A stretch of DNA of 46,538 bases from Bacteroidota bacterium (GTDB lineage Bacteria > Bacteroidota > Bacteroidia > Chitinophagales > Chitinophagaceae). The stretch spans positions 1-46,538 of the forward strand of contig JAFDYG010000399.1 in NCBI GenBank assembly GCA_018267545.1. The letters run 5' to 3'. The position numbers and the translations under genes are program-made. Under the pieces are notes generated by a model. The model was not told the origin of the DNA. It saw only the letters and a program-made list of their open reading frames with translations, and did not search any database. The first letter of the stretch is position 1. Each line of letters starts with the position of its first letter. Below are positions 33,439 to 41,327 of this stretch, piece by piece.

Positions 33439-34512
33439 TTAAGCCTCCTGCCCAATCCACACGGCTCCGCCGATACTATCCCGGCTCGCCCCGGTAACCG
33501 AAGCAAGCACATTATTCTCCTCGCGCCAGCGCAGCACGCCGATGAGCGCCATGATAAGCGCCTCCTTGTAATCCGCGAGCTGTGTATCCGGTAGAACGAC
33601 CTCCAGCTTGAGCAGGTCCAGCAAACGGGCAATTAAAAATTCGTTGTGAACGCCGCCGCCGGTAATGAGGAGCTTTCCTTCCGCTCCGAGAAGCCCGGCG
33701 GCGTTTGCTATTTGAATAGCGATGTGCTCGACATAAGTCCGCAGGCCATCCAGCACCGGCAAACCGTCGAGCATCGGCAGCACGGTCCTGATGCCAAACT
33801 CGTTGGCGAGGGACTTCGGTGGAGCCTGCTGATAATACGGAAGCGCATTGAGCCGCTGAAGCAGCGCGTCGTTGACCTTGCCGGCTGCAGCCAGCTTGCC
33901 CCCTTCGTCGTAGGCAAAGCCTTCGCGCGAGGCCAGCACATTTAGCACCCGGTTGGCGGGACAGACGTCGAAGCCGAAACCCTTTCTGGCAATATTGGCG
34001 ATGCCGCCGAGGTTTAGGAAGGCGTCGTATTCGGGGAAGAGGAGCCGCTCTCCGATGGGGACGATGGGCGCGCCCTGTCCGCCAAGCGCCACGTCCAGGG
34101 CACGGAGGTCGCTGACGACATTGATCTTTGTCTTCGCAGCGATGGCCGCTCCGTCGCCGAGCTGCGCGGTCATTTTTTTGGCCGGCAGGTGGAAGGCCGT
34201 ATGTCCGTGACTGGCGATCAGTTGGACTTGATAGTACAAGCTAAATTCATCGATAAATTTTAGCACTTGTTCGCCAAGGTAATGGCCGTACTCGGTGTGT
34301 AAAAGCTGGTAGTCGAGAGCGCTTAAGCTGGGGGCGTTAGTCAGCCGCTCCTTCCACTCCTCGGAATAGTCATAGCAGGCCGTCTTGACCAGCGTATACT
34401 CCCAGGTCCTGGGGCCTTTTCCTGTGGCCGCCTTTTCCTGCAGATGAACATAGGCGATATCCAGCCCGTCCAGCGAGCTGCCGCTCATCAAACCGATAAC
34501 TTTATACACCAT
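33439..34512 (-). CDS. anmK: Anhydro-N-acetylmuramic acid kinase
   Basis: A 357-residue protein of normal length for AnmK. The ATP-phosphate loop is GLMSGSSLDGLDIA at the N-terminus. Further hallmarks are HGHTAFHLP, QLGDGAAIAAKTKINVVSDLRALDVALGGQGAPIVPIGE split across about 130-170, NLGGIANIA, and LLITGGGVHNEFLI. The enzyme phosphorylates and opens 1,6-anhydro-MurNAc released during cell-wall turnover, giving MurNAc-6-phosphate for recycling. No other recycling genes are adjacent, so it appears monocistronic. The ATG at 34512 follows a possible weak -7 element TACTTTTA on the minus strand. Confidence 0.96.
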   Translation of the reverse strand: MVYKVIGLMSGSSLDGLDIAYVHLQEKAATGKGPRTWEYTLVKTACYDYSEEWKERLTNAPSLSALDYQLLHTEYGHYLGEQVLKFIDEFSLYYQVQLIASHGHTAFHLPAKKMTAQLGDGAAIAAKTKINVVSDLRALDVALGGQGAPIVPIGERLLFPEYDAFLNLGGIANIARKGFGFDVCPANRVLNVLASREGFAYDEGGKLAAAGKVNDALLQRLNALPYYQQAPPKSLANEFGIRTVLPMLDGLPVLDGLRTYVEHIAIQIANAAGLLGAEGKLLITGGGVHNEFLIARLLDLLKLEVVLPDTQLADYKEALIMALIGVLRWREENNVLASVTGASRDSIGGAVWIGQEA

Positions 34513-34651
34513 AGGGTGGTAAAAGTACGCATTCAGCCGGGATCGATAAAATTGACATCAAAACCCTTCTCTTCGGCATCTTCATATGGCCATTAAATAC
34601 CATCTTTAATCAAGGTCACACGAGAAAACCCTTATCTATCCTATCACCTTA

Positions 34652-35458
34652 ATGATTATGCTAACCACGATGATTTTTATCAGCGGGGCCGTCTTACTCT
34701 GTCTGATCTTTATACTATACCACAATTACCTCCTACGGCAGCGGCTCATCCAAGCCAGGCTCGAAGCAGATCGCAGCACCCGCCAGAATCTGAAGATGCA
34801 GACCCAGTACTTCAAGCTGCACGCCGAAAAGGAATGGCTGCTCCAGGAGGTACACCACCGCGTCAAGAACCATCTGCAGCTGGTCATCAGCCTGCTCAAT
34901 ATGCAGCGGGGCTATATCCGGAACGAATCCGCGCTCGACGCCTTCGGCGACATCGGCTCGCGGATCCACGCCATCTCACTAATCCACGAGCGCCTGTACC
35001 GGGAGGAAAGCAATCTGACCACCATCGATATGCGCGAATATATTACCGAGCTGGTCGGGAGCATCGAGTCGGGGGACTTTGTGGCGGGTAGCGTCGGCTA
35101 TATGCTGGACCTCGACCCCATCGACCTGGACGTTTCGCAAAGCACCCCCGTCGGGCTGATCCTGAACGAGGCGCTGACCAATGCGCTCAAGCATGCCTTT
35201 CCGCTGGAGCCGCGGACCTTTCCGCAGATCCATATTCTCCTGCGGGAGAAGCCGGAGAATACTATCCTGCTTTCGGTCGCGGACAATGGCGTCGGACTGC
35301 CCTCCGGCTTCGACTGGGCAACCAATGCGTCCATGGGCCTTCAGCTGATCAAAACCCTTAGCGACCAGCTCGATGGCGAGCTGCAGATGGAGAACCAGCC
35401 GGGGCTTATGCTGACCCTCAAGTTTGCCCGCCAGCAGCAACATACGCCGGTAGTGTAA
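34652..35458 (+). CDS. Sensor histidine kinase, HisKA_2 type
   Basis: A 268-residue protein. One N-terminal membrane helix (about 8-28) is followed by a short coiled-coil (about 30-60). The HisKA_2 phosphoacceptor region has EVHHRVKNHLQLVISLLNMQ, the first or second His of HHR being the usual site. The ATPase domain has the N-box LILNEALTNALKHAF, G1 VADNGVGLP and G2 SMGLQLIKTL. There is no sensory domain and no response regulator beside it, so it is an orphan kinase that may work with a distant partner. Met1, Met3 and Met7 are all possible starts; ATG 34652 is given. Confidence 0.92.
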   Translation: MIMLTTMIFISGAVLLCLIFILYHNYLLRQRLIQARLEADRSTRQNLKMQTQYFKLHAEKEWLLQEVHHRVKNHLQLVISLLNMQRGYIRNESALDAFGDIGSRIHAISLIHERLYREESNLTTIDMREYITELVGSIESGDFVAGSVGYMLDLDPIDLDVSQSTPVGLILNEALTNALKHAFPLEPRTFPQIHILLREKPENTILLSVADNGVGLPSGFDWATNASMGLQLIKTLSDQLDGELQMENQPGLMLTLKFARQQQHTPVV

Positions 35459-35467
35459 ACGATCACC

Positions 35468-35527
35468 CGGCCCCCATCCCCCAGTCCGCGGGAAGCCCGA
35501 TGGTTAGCGCCGGAGAGCCGGGGGCCG
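35468..35527. repeat. GC-rich inverted repeat before upp
   Basis: CGGCCCCC (35468-35475) and GGGGGCCG (35520-35527) are perfect complements 44 bases apart, in the gap between the kinase stop and the upp promoter. They may form a terminator-like or REP-like structure; no T tract follows. Confidence 0.35.
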
Positions 35528-35546
35528 CGGAGTCGCGATTTTTCAG

Positions 35547-35554
35547 TAGGTTTG
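35547..35554 (+). promoter_or_regulatory. -7 promoter element of upp
   Basis: TAGGTTTG matches the Bacteroidota TAnnTTTG element exactly and lies 21 bases before ATG 35576. No clear TTG is seen at the -33 position. The element argues against the earlier in-frame TTG at 35552, which lies within it. Confidence 0.65.
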
Positions 35555-35575
35555 CCGTCCAAATACCAAAATTTT

Positions 35576-36226
35576 ATGGTCGTCAACTTAAGCGAACAGT
35601 ACTCCCTCCTGTGCAATTGGATAAGTGAACTCCGGGACGTCGAAGTACAAAATGACCGCATGCGTTTCCGTCGCAACCTGGAACGCATCGGCGAGGTGGC
35701 GGCCTATGAAATCAGCAAGACGCTCCCCTATGTCGAAAAGGAAACCCAGACTCCCCTGGGTATCGCGACGTCCAAGGTCCTCAAGGAGCAGCCCGTTATC
35801 GCGACCATCCTCCGGGCCGGTCTGCCGCTCCACCAGGGGCTGCTGAGCTTCTTTGACAAGGCCGACAATGGATTTATCTCCGCGTATCGCAAGCACAACC
35901 GCGACGGCAGCTTCGAAATCAGCCTCGACTACGTCTCCTGCCCCGAGCTGGAAGGCCGGGTCGTCATCGTCTCCGACCCCATGCTGGCGACGGGCTCCTC
36001 GCTGGTCAAGACCATCCAGTACCTGAGAGAGGAGGGACATCCTTCGGAGATTCACGTAGTGGTCGCGATCGCTTGTACGGTGGGAATCGAATTCGTGCTG
36101 CGCAGCGAGCCCAACTGTAAGATCTGGTGCGGGGCCATCGACGACGAGCTCACGGCGAAGGGGTACATCGTCCCCGGATTGGGCGATGCGGGCGATCTGG
36201 CTTTCGGCACCAAGGCCCAAATGTAA
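35576..36226 (+). CDS. upp: Uracil phosphoribosyltransferase
   Basis: From ATG 35576 this is 216 residues beginning MVVNLSEQYSLL. It has the type I phosphoribosyltransferase fold: ATILRAGLPLHQGLLSFF, the PRPP-binding loop VIVSDPMLATGSSLVKTI with the acidic pair replaced by SDPM as in UPRTs, and the uracil-binding C-terminus GYIVPGLGDAGDLAFG. It converts uracil and PRPP to UMP in pyrimidine salvage. The gene stands alone behind its own promoter. A T-rich stretch after the stop (36227-36260) may aid termination, but no stable hairpin with it is evident. Confidence 0.95.
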   Translation: MVVNLSEQYSLLCNWISELRDVEVQNDRMRFRRNLERIGEVAAYEISKTLPYVEKETQTPLGIATSKVLKEQPVIATILRAGLPLHQGLLSFFDKADNGFISAYRKHNRDGSFEISLDYVSCPELEGRVVIVSDPMLATGSSLVKTIQYLREEGHPSEIHVVVAIACTVGIEFVLRSEPNCKIWCGAIDDELTAKGYIVPGLGDAGDLAFGTKAQM

Positions 36227-36447
36227 ATTCTTGTTTTTCCGCTTTTTTTACTATTTTTTGGTCGGTTTTGGGCATCGCTCAGCTGTGCCCAGGATAAATT
36301 GTACCCCCATAAACCAACCGTTGGATCGATTTGACCGTATTTCTTAATGAATGACCTTAACTGTTTATGAAGCAAGCAGCCGTGCTGAAGATCCATCGCA
36401 ATCCCGTTAAAAGTGTGAATTCCGCCGCCCTAAAACAGGTGGTGAGG

Positions 36448-37506
36448 ATGACATTTATCCACATTTTCAAGGGCCGTGCCCTGACTATTGCCGCCCTGGC
36501 CATTCTTATGACCCTCGGCGCCCAGGCCCAGGACCCTGGATTCTCCCAATTCTTTGCCTCCCCGCTGACCCTCAACCCCGCCCTCACGGGCAAATTCAAT
36601 GGCGTCGTCCGCGTCGCCGGCAACTACCGCAACCAATGGCCTTCCATCAATAACGCCTTTATCACCGGCACCGTCTCCGTCGACGCACCAATCCTGCGCA
36701 ACCGCCTCCCCGAAAACGACACCTGGGGCATCGGCGTCATGGCCATGAACGACAAAACCGCCAGCGGAGTCCTCAACAGCAACTATTTCTCCCTCTCCAC
36801 GGCCTATCATAAAAGCCTCGACGAAGACGGCTACCACCAGATCGGCGTCGGCTTCCAGGGCACCTACGCCAACCGCACCCTCGACGGCACCCAGCTGCAC
36901 TTCGAAGACCAGCTGAACCTCAACGGAACCTGGGACCCCATCTCCCCTTCCGAGACCAATATCAGCGGCCGATTCGTCAGCGTACACTATTTCGACGTCA
37001 ACCTCGGGGTACTCTATAACGCCTCCACAAACGGCAATAATAACTTCTACCTCGGCGCCAGCGCCTATCACCTCAACCGTCCCAGGGAGTCGTTCCTCGG
37101 CGTGGATACCGTCAACGTCCCCACCCGGCTGACCCTGCACGGCGGCGGCTACTTCCCCATCCAGGGCTCACCCAGCACGATCTATGTAAGCGCGCTCTTC
37201 AACAACCAGGCAGGAGCCCGCGAATACGTCGTCGGCGGCGCCTGGGCGGTCGCAGCTTCACAGGACGAAACCAACCCGGTCAATTTCTACGCGGGTCTTT
37301 GGGGTCGTCTCACCAACAACACCACAGACGCCGTCATCCCCTACGTAGGCCTCGACTACAGCGACTTTAGCCTGGGCGTGACCTATGACGTCAACGTCTC
37401 TTCTCTCAAGACCGCTTCGCAAAGCCGCGGCGGTATCGAAATTTCACTCATTTATATCAAGAAACCGTCGAACGGACGCAGGTCGGTGCCCTGTCCGAAG
37501 TTCTAA
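36448..37506 (+). CDS. PorP/SprF family type IX secretion membrane protein
   Basis: From ATG 36448 this is 352 residues with a Sec signal (MTFIHIFKGRALTIAALAIL..., cleavage near AQAQ). An in-frame ATG at 36367 would add 27 residues before the signal and is less likely. The mature protein starts DPGFSQFFASPLTLNPALTG, the family hallmark, followed by alternating beta-strands of an outer-membrane barrel (VRVAGNYRNQWPS, WGIGVMAMNDKT, YHQIGVGFQGTYA, FYLGASAYHLNRP). PorP/SprF proteins are outer-membrane parts of type IX secretion, often paired with a cell-surface cargo protein. No large cargo gene is adjacent here, but two T9SS-tailed proteins are encoded in this window. Its stop overlaps the convergent glycosylase stop by 4 bases. 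Confidence 0.92.
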   Translation: MTFIHIFKGRALTIAALAILMTLGAQAQDPGFSQFFASPLTLNPALTGKFNGVVRVAGNYRNQWPSINNAFITGTVSVDAPILRNRLPENDTWGIGVMAMNDKTASGVLNSNYFSLSTAYHKSLDEDGYHQIGVGFQGTYANRTLDGTQLHFEDQLNLNGTWDPISPSETNISGRFVSVHYFDVNLGVLYNASTNGNNNFYLGASAYHLNRPRESFLGVDTVNVPTRLTLHGGGYFPIQGSPSTIYVSALFNNQAGAREYVVGGAWAVAASQDETNPVNFYAGLWGRLTNNTTDAVIPYVGLDYSDFSLGVTYDVNVSSLKTASQSRGGIEISLIYIKKPSNGRRSVPCPKF

Positions 37507-38111
37507 CGCTTCCCGCTAACGTAGGGATTGTCTTTTAGGTAGAACCTATATGGCAGCTTCGCGTCCTCACCCGCATAGTCCACGCCAATGCGCGGCGTGG
37601 CAATAATGTCCGCCTTCCTCACACGATATCCATCATCCCCAATCCAAATCTCATCACTGCTAAGCAATGCCCCCGTATGATGTGTGAACAACCCCAACGC
37701 CTTCGACAGATTCCCCGGCCCCCGCGTCAGCGTATAGTCCAGCTTCTTTTTCCCCGTCCGACGCAACATCGTCCCAATCCCCTCCACCGGCTCCAAAGCC
37801 CTTACCAGCACGGCATGCGGCGTATCCTTCTTATTGGTAACGACATTGAATAGGTGATGGATGCCATAAATCAGATACACATACGCGGTACCGCCTGCGC
37901 CATACATCACTTCGGTTCGGCGCGTGCGGCGTCCGCCATAGGAATGACTGGCCCGGTCCACGACGCCGTTATAGGCTTCGACCTCGACGATGCGGCCGGT
38001 GGTGAGCTCACCGTCGAAGGTCGTCACGAGCACCTTCCCCAGGAGGTCGCGCGCGACGGTCAGGACATTCGAACGGTCATAAAAGCTATTCTCGAGTTTT
38101 TTAATGGCCAA
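37503..38111 (-). CDS. DNA-3-methyladenine glycosylase (AAG/Mpg family)
   Basis: The frame is open to ATG 38204 (233 residues), but the family homology begins at LENSFYDRSNVLTVARDLLGK, and the longer start lies 6 bases from the divergent EI24 gene. A TTG at 38111 just before AIKKLENSF is therefore proposed (about 202 residues). Family motifs: LVTTFDGELTTGRIVEVEAYNG with the catalytic Glu, DRASHSYGGRRTRRTEVMYGAGGTAYVYLIYG, LVRALEP, and LTRGPGNLSKALG. The enzyme removes alkylated and deaminated purines by flipping the base out of DNA in base-excision repair. It appears monocistronic, convergent with the PorP gene. Confidence 0.9.
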   Translation of the reverse strand: MAIKKLENSFYDRSNVLTVARDLLGKVLVTTFDGELTTGRIVEVEAYNGVVDRASHSYGGRRTRRTEVMYGAGGTAYVYLIYGIHHLFNVVTNKKDTPHAVLVRALEPVEGIGTMLRRTGKKKLDYTLTRGPGNLSKALGLFTHHTGALLSSDEIWIGDDGYRVRKADIIATPRIGVDYAGEDAKLPYRFYLKDNPYVSGKR

Positions 38112-38209
38112 GTTGCTGATTTTAACGTACGTTTGATGACAAGAACCCCTTATCCCGGTTACACCCCTTATCCAGACAGTTTGCCAGAAACAAATAAACA
38201 ACAAAGACT

Positions 38210-38962
38210 TTGCTCAAGGAAATCATTATAGCCTTTCAGTCTTACGGCAGAGCACACCAATTCGTCACTAAACACCGGCTGTGGAAATGGATTCTCATCC
38301 CCGGCGTCCTTTACGCCATCCTCTTCAGCGTCGGCATGTACTTCTTCTGGAACTCGGCCAATGACGCCGTCGCCTGGCTGAGCCAGCTCATCCACCGGTT
38401 TAGCCCCCATCGCAGCGCCGGCCTCAACTTCCTCGTGCTGATGACAGCCATGATGGTGCACCTCGTCCTCGTCTTCTTCTACTTCTCCCTGTTCAAATAC
38501 CTGTTTTTGATCATCTGCTCGCCGATCTTCTCGTACCTAAGCGAGCAGACGGAGGCGCTGATCAACGGAAAAGAATACAGCTTCAAGATGGACAGCGAAT
38601 TCTTCCAGGACATGAAGCGCGGCATCGGACTGGCGCTGCGAAACTCGCTCTGGCAGACGGTCTACACGCTCTCGATCCTCATCCTGTCCTTTATCCCCCT
38701 GATCGGCTGGATCACCCCCGTTATCTCCACCTTCGTGGAATGCTACTACTACGGCTTCTCAATGCTCGACTATAGCTGTATGCGGCACAAGCTCTCCCCG
38801 AGCGCCAGCATCGCCTATATCGGCCAGCACAAAGGCCTGGCGATCGGCAACGGGATCATCTTCTACGGCATGCACTTCGTGCCGGTCCTCGGCTGCGTGC
38901 TGGCTCCGGCCTATGCCGTGATCGCCGCCACCATCAGCTTGTATCACCAGAATCTGGAATAG
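38210..38962 (+). CDS. EI24 domain membrane protein (TTG start)
   Basis: A 250-residue membrane protein of the EI24/CysZ-like type. The start is TTG at 38210; the product then begins MLKEIIIAFQSYGRAHQF, which is what a full-length family member needs, and no earlier ATG exists in frame. Membrane helices lie at about 25-48, 75-100, 135-165 and 205-235, with the family region LFKYLFLIICSPIFSYLSEQTE. CysZ relatives permit sulfate entry, but the function of Bacteroidota EI24 proteins is not established. The gene is 2 bases before the RsmI-like methylase, so the two form an operon. Confidence 0.88.
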   Translation: MLKEIIIAFQSYGRAHQFVTKHRLWKWILIPGVLYAILFSVGMYFFWNSANDAVAWLSQLIHRFSPHRSAGLNFLVLMTAMMVHLVLVFFYFSLFKYLFLIICSPIFSYLSEQTEALINGKEYSFKMDSEFFQDMKRGIGLALRNSLWQTVYTLSILILSFIPLIGWITPVISTFVECYYYGFSMLDYSCMRHKLSPSASIAYIGQHKGLAIGNGIIFYGMHFVPVLGCVLAPAYAVIAATISLYHQNLE

Positions 38963-38964
38963 AC

Positions 38965-39708
38965 ATGGAAAATTCCGCCGCCAATAAGCCCGCCAATAAG
39001 CCCCCCAATTCCGCGCTCTACCTCATTCCCTGTTATCTCGACCCGGAAGCCTTACAGCCCCTGCCGGCCTATATCCTCGACGCGGTCAAAGCCTGCCAGG
39101 TCTTCTTCGTCGAAAACGAACGCAGCGCCCGCCGCTACCTCAAAGCCCTATGGCGGGAAATGGTCATCGACGACTATGAATGGTATCCAATCCACAAAGC
39201 AGAGGAAGAGGTCAAAAGTATTTTCCGGCAGAAAATAAAGGAAGGCAAAACCATCGGCCTGATCAGCGAAGCGGGCTGTCCCGGCATCGCTGACCCCGGA
39301 CAAATCCTCACCGACGCCGCGCACCAGGCGGGCATCCCCGTCAAGCCGCTCGTCGGGCCCAGCAGCATCCTCCTGGCCCTCATGGCCAGCGGCCTCAACG
39401 GGCAACAGTTCCGGTTCTCCGGCTATCTCCCGGTCGACAACGCCGCACGCGCAAAAGCGCTAAAAGAACTCGAGGCCGAATCCGCCCGAAACAACTGCAC
39501 ACAGCTATTTATCGAGACTCCTTACCGAAACAATCAAATGCTGGAGGCAATCCTCACCAACTGCAAACCTACTACGCGCCTTTGCATTGCAGCCAATCTG
39601 ACCTCGTCCTCAGAATACATCCGCACGCAAACCATCGCCCAATGGAAACAGTCGGCAAAACCGGAACTGGATAAAATCCCCGCGATCTTCTGCTTACTAA
39701 GTAACTGA
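38965..39708 (+). CDS. RsmI-like SAM-dependent methyltransferase (tetrapyrrole methylase fold)
   Basis: A 247-residue protein. After a short Asn/Pro/Lys-rich leader (NKPANKPPN) it begins ALYLIPCYLDP. It has the fold landmarks of the RsmI branch: GLISEAGCPGIADPG (compare DAGTPGISDPG in RsmI), PLVGPSSILLALMASGL, FRFSGYLP and LFIETPYRNNQML. RsmI 2'-O-methylates C1402 of 16S rRNA; this protein belongs to a shorter, divergent Bacteroidota group whose target may differ. It is encoded 2 bases after the EI24 gene. An orphan promoter-like element follows the stop. Confidence 0.87.
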   Translation: MENSAANKPANKPPNSALYLIPCYLDPEALQPLPAYILDAVKACQVFFVENERSARRYLKALWREMVIDDYEWYPIHKAEEEVKSIFRQKIKEGKTIGLISEAGCPGIADPGQILTDAAHQAGIPVKPLVGPSSILLALMASGLNGQQFRFSGYLPVDNAARAKALKELEAESARNNCTQLFIETPYRNNQMLEAILTNCKPTTRLCIAANLTSSSEYIRTQTIAQWKQSAKPELDKIPAIFCLLSN

Positions 39709-39735
39709 CTTTCAATAACTAATTTAAAACAACCC

Positions 39736-39743
39736 TAACTTTG
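39736..39743 (+). promoter_or_regulatory. Orphan -7 promoter element pointing at a convergent gene
   Basis: TAACTTTG is an exact match to TAnnTTTG, followed by C as in the strongest Bacteroidota promoters. It points rightward into the 3' end of the minus-strand hydrolase (39759-40907), where no + strand gene starts. The -33 position has TTTC rather than TTG. Confidence 0.4.
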
Positions 39744-39758
39744 CGCCTGAAAGACGAA

Positions 39759-40907
39759 TCAGTGCCGGAGCAAATCCTTTAATATTTTTTTTGCATTATC
39801 GTTACCAGAATTGAGCTCAAGGGATTTTTGGTACATCTTTATAGCCATATCTTTATTTCCATTCATTAACAGGGCTTCTCCGTAACTGTCATAGACATTC
39901 CAGCTTTGCGGATTCAAATCCACATTAAGTTTAAATACGGTTAGCGCTTTGTTTATATCTCCTCGTCTCAATAAAGAGTATCCCCAGGTATTTAAGTCAT
40001 CTTCGGAATGACGGTAAGCGGTCTCTTCTTTTTTTAGTTCATTGGCTGCGTTGGTCGCATAAATAGTGGCATCTTTAGTCAATGCCGCTGACTCACGGAT
40101 ATTAAGGGTATGAGCATACAGCTGAATGATAGCGTTAATAACCAGTGACGGATTATCCAGGAATATATAGTGACCGCAGCCATAAGCGGTAATCCCGGTA
40201 TGGTTGGGCAAGGCTGCGAATTGCAGGTGATCGGCTTTCCAGCGGGCACTTTCTGTGGAATCTGTTTTAAAATAATCGCTCACCATTGAAATGATTGGTA
40301 TATCCGGTGGGAATAGTGTCTTTCGGAAAATTGCAGCATTGACCACCAGGTTGCTGTACATGTTATAAATGCCCGGGCTTTCGTGACGGTACCTTTCCAT
40401 GTTAACCGCTTCCTTTGCCACATTTTGCTTGACGTCGTCATCCGTGTACCAATCATTCAGGCTTGCGTCGACGAGCAGGACTCCTTTAACCAGATCCGGA
40501 TGCCTGGCGGCATAAAGTGCAGCGTAATGTCCGCCGAACGAATGCGCAACTAAAATAATCTGCCGGTCATACCCGAGTTTTTCCAGCCCGGCTTCCAGCC
40601 CGGCGATTTCAGCAGTGATCGGGTTGGGAATATCTAAATTTTTGATCACACTTTTACCCAATCCTGGCCTGTCATACGTAATCAACGGCGCGCCGGTGAC
40701 TTTATGCAGCGGTGCCAAAATATCCTTCCACACCGAACTCTCATCACCGCCACCGCTTTCGAATAAAATAGGTATTCCCTTACCCGGCATCACCTGAAAA
40801 TGCAGACTATAAGCGCCTGCATCGATGATCCTGTCTATTGTTTGCGCGCCACAGTGAACCGAAAAGAAAAAAAGATAAAATGCAATATGGAGTCGTTTTG
40901 GTTTCAT
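39759..40907 (-). CDS. Exported alpha/beta hydrolase with C-terminal TPR repeats
   Basis: A 382-residue protein with a Sec signal (about 1-21, ending VHCGA). The hydrolase domain (about 30-265) has the oxyanion region FESGGGDESSVW, the strand YDRPGLGKS, the nucleophile elbow AHSFGG with Ser123, and a late histidine in GCGHYIFLDNP. Two TPR units follow (about 305-375): AWGYSLL-like repeat RRGDINKALTVFKLNVDLNP and LLMNGNKDMAIKMYQKSLEL. The domain pair is common in Bacteroidota hydrolases; the substrate is unknown. The gene is more AT-rich than its neighbours and may be acquired. It interrupts the path of the + strand promoter at 39736. Confidence 0.9.
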   Translation of the reverse strand: MKPKRLHIAFYLFFFSVHCGAQTIDRIIDAGAYSLHFQVMPGKGIPILFESGGGDESSVWKDILAPLHKVTGAPLITYDRPGLGKSVIKNLDIPNPITAEIAGLEAGLEKLGYDRQIILVAHSFGGHYAALYAARHPDLVKGVLLVDASLNDWYTDDDVKQNVAKEAVNMERYRHESPGIYNMYSNLVVNAAIFRKTLFPPDIPIISMVSDYFKTDSTESARWKADHLQFAALPNHTGITAYGCGHYIFLDNPSLVINAIIQLYAHTLNIRESAALTKDATIYATNAANELKKEETAYRHSEDDLNTWGYSLLRRGDINKALTVFKLNVDLNPQSWNVYDSYGEALLMNGNKDMAIKMYQKSLELNSGNDNAKKILKDLLRH

Positions 40908-40949
40908 GGCAAATTAATTAAGCCAATTTACAGCCTTATTTCCAGCCAG

Positions 40950-41327
40950 CTACTTCCCCGGCTCGCTAAACGCGACAATACTATCCACGACAAACTTGCT
41001 ATATCCCCTCCACGGTATCGCCCCCAGATACTCCTTATAATGCAGCTCCACCGCCCGGCCGCTGTTGAGCATCAGCTTCTGCGCAACCGCTTCGTTTGAA
41101 ACCGAGAACTCGAACTCATACGACTGAACCGTATTCGGAGCCTTCGAGCGCAGACCGTTCTGGATCAGCTTCCCCTCGTAAGTCTTGAAGATAAAACCCT
41201 TTTTGACGACATAGTTCAGCTCGCCCGCCTTGACGCCCTCGCCAAAGACAAAGAAGTAGCGGAACATAATGAACAGCAGACATCCCACGATGACAAGCAC
41301 AGCGGTTATAGAAAGGAACTTCCTCAT
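40950..41327 (-). CDS. Small membrane-anchored protein of unknown function
   Basis: A 125-residue protein with one N-terminal membrane helix (about 5-28) and a beta-rich soluble part: GELNYVVKKGFIFKTYEGKL, YEFEFSVSNEAVAQKL, VELHYKEYLGAIPWRG and KFVVDSIVAF. Similar small proteins occur widely in Bacteroidota; they are sometimes labelled 6-phosphogluconate dehydrogenase, which the sequence does not support. Its ATG overlaps the stop of the upstream peptidase gene by 4 bases, so the two are coupled. Confidence 0.82.
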   Translation of the reverse strand: MRKFLSITAVLVIVGCLLFIMFRYFFVFGEGVKAGELNYVVKKGFIFKTYEGKLIQNGLRSKAPNTVQSYEFEFSVSNEAVAQKLMLNSGRAVELHYKEYLGAIPWRGYSKFVVDSIVAFSEPGK

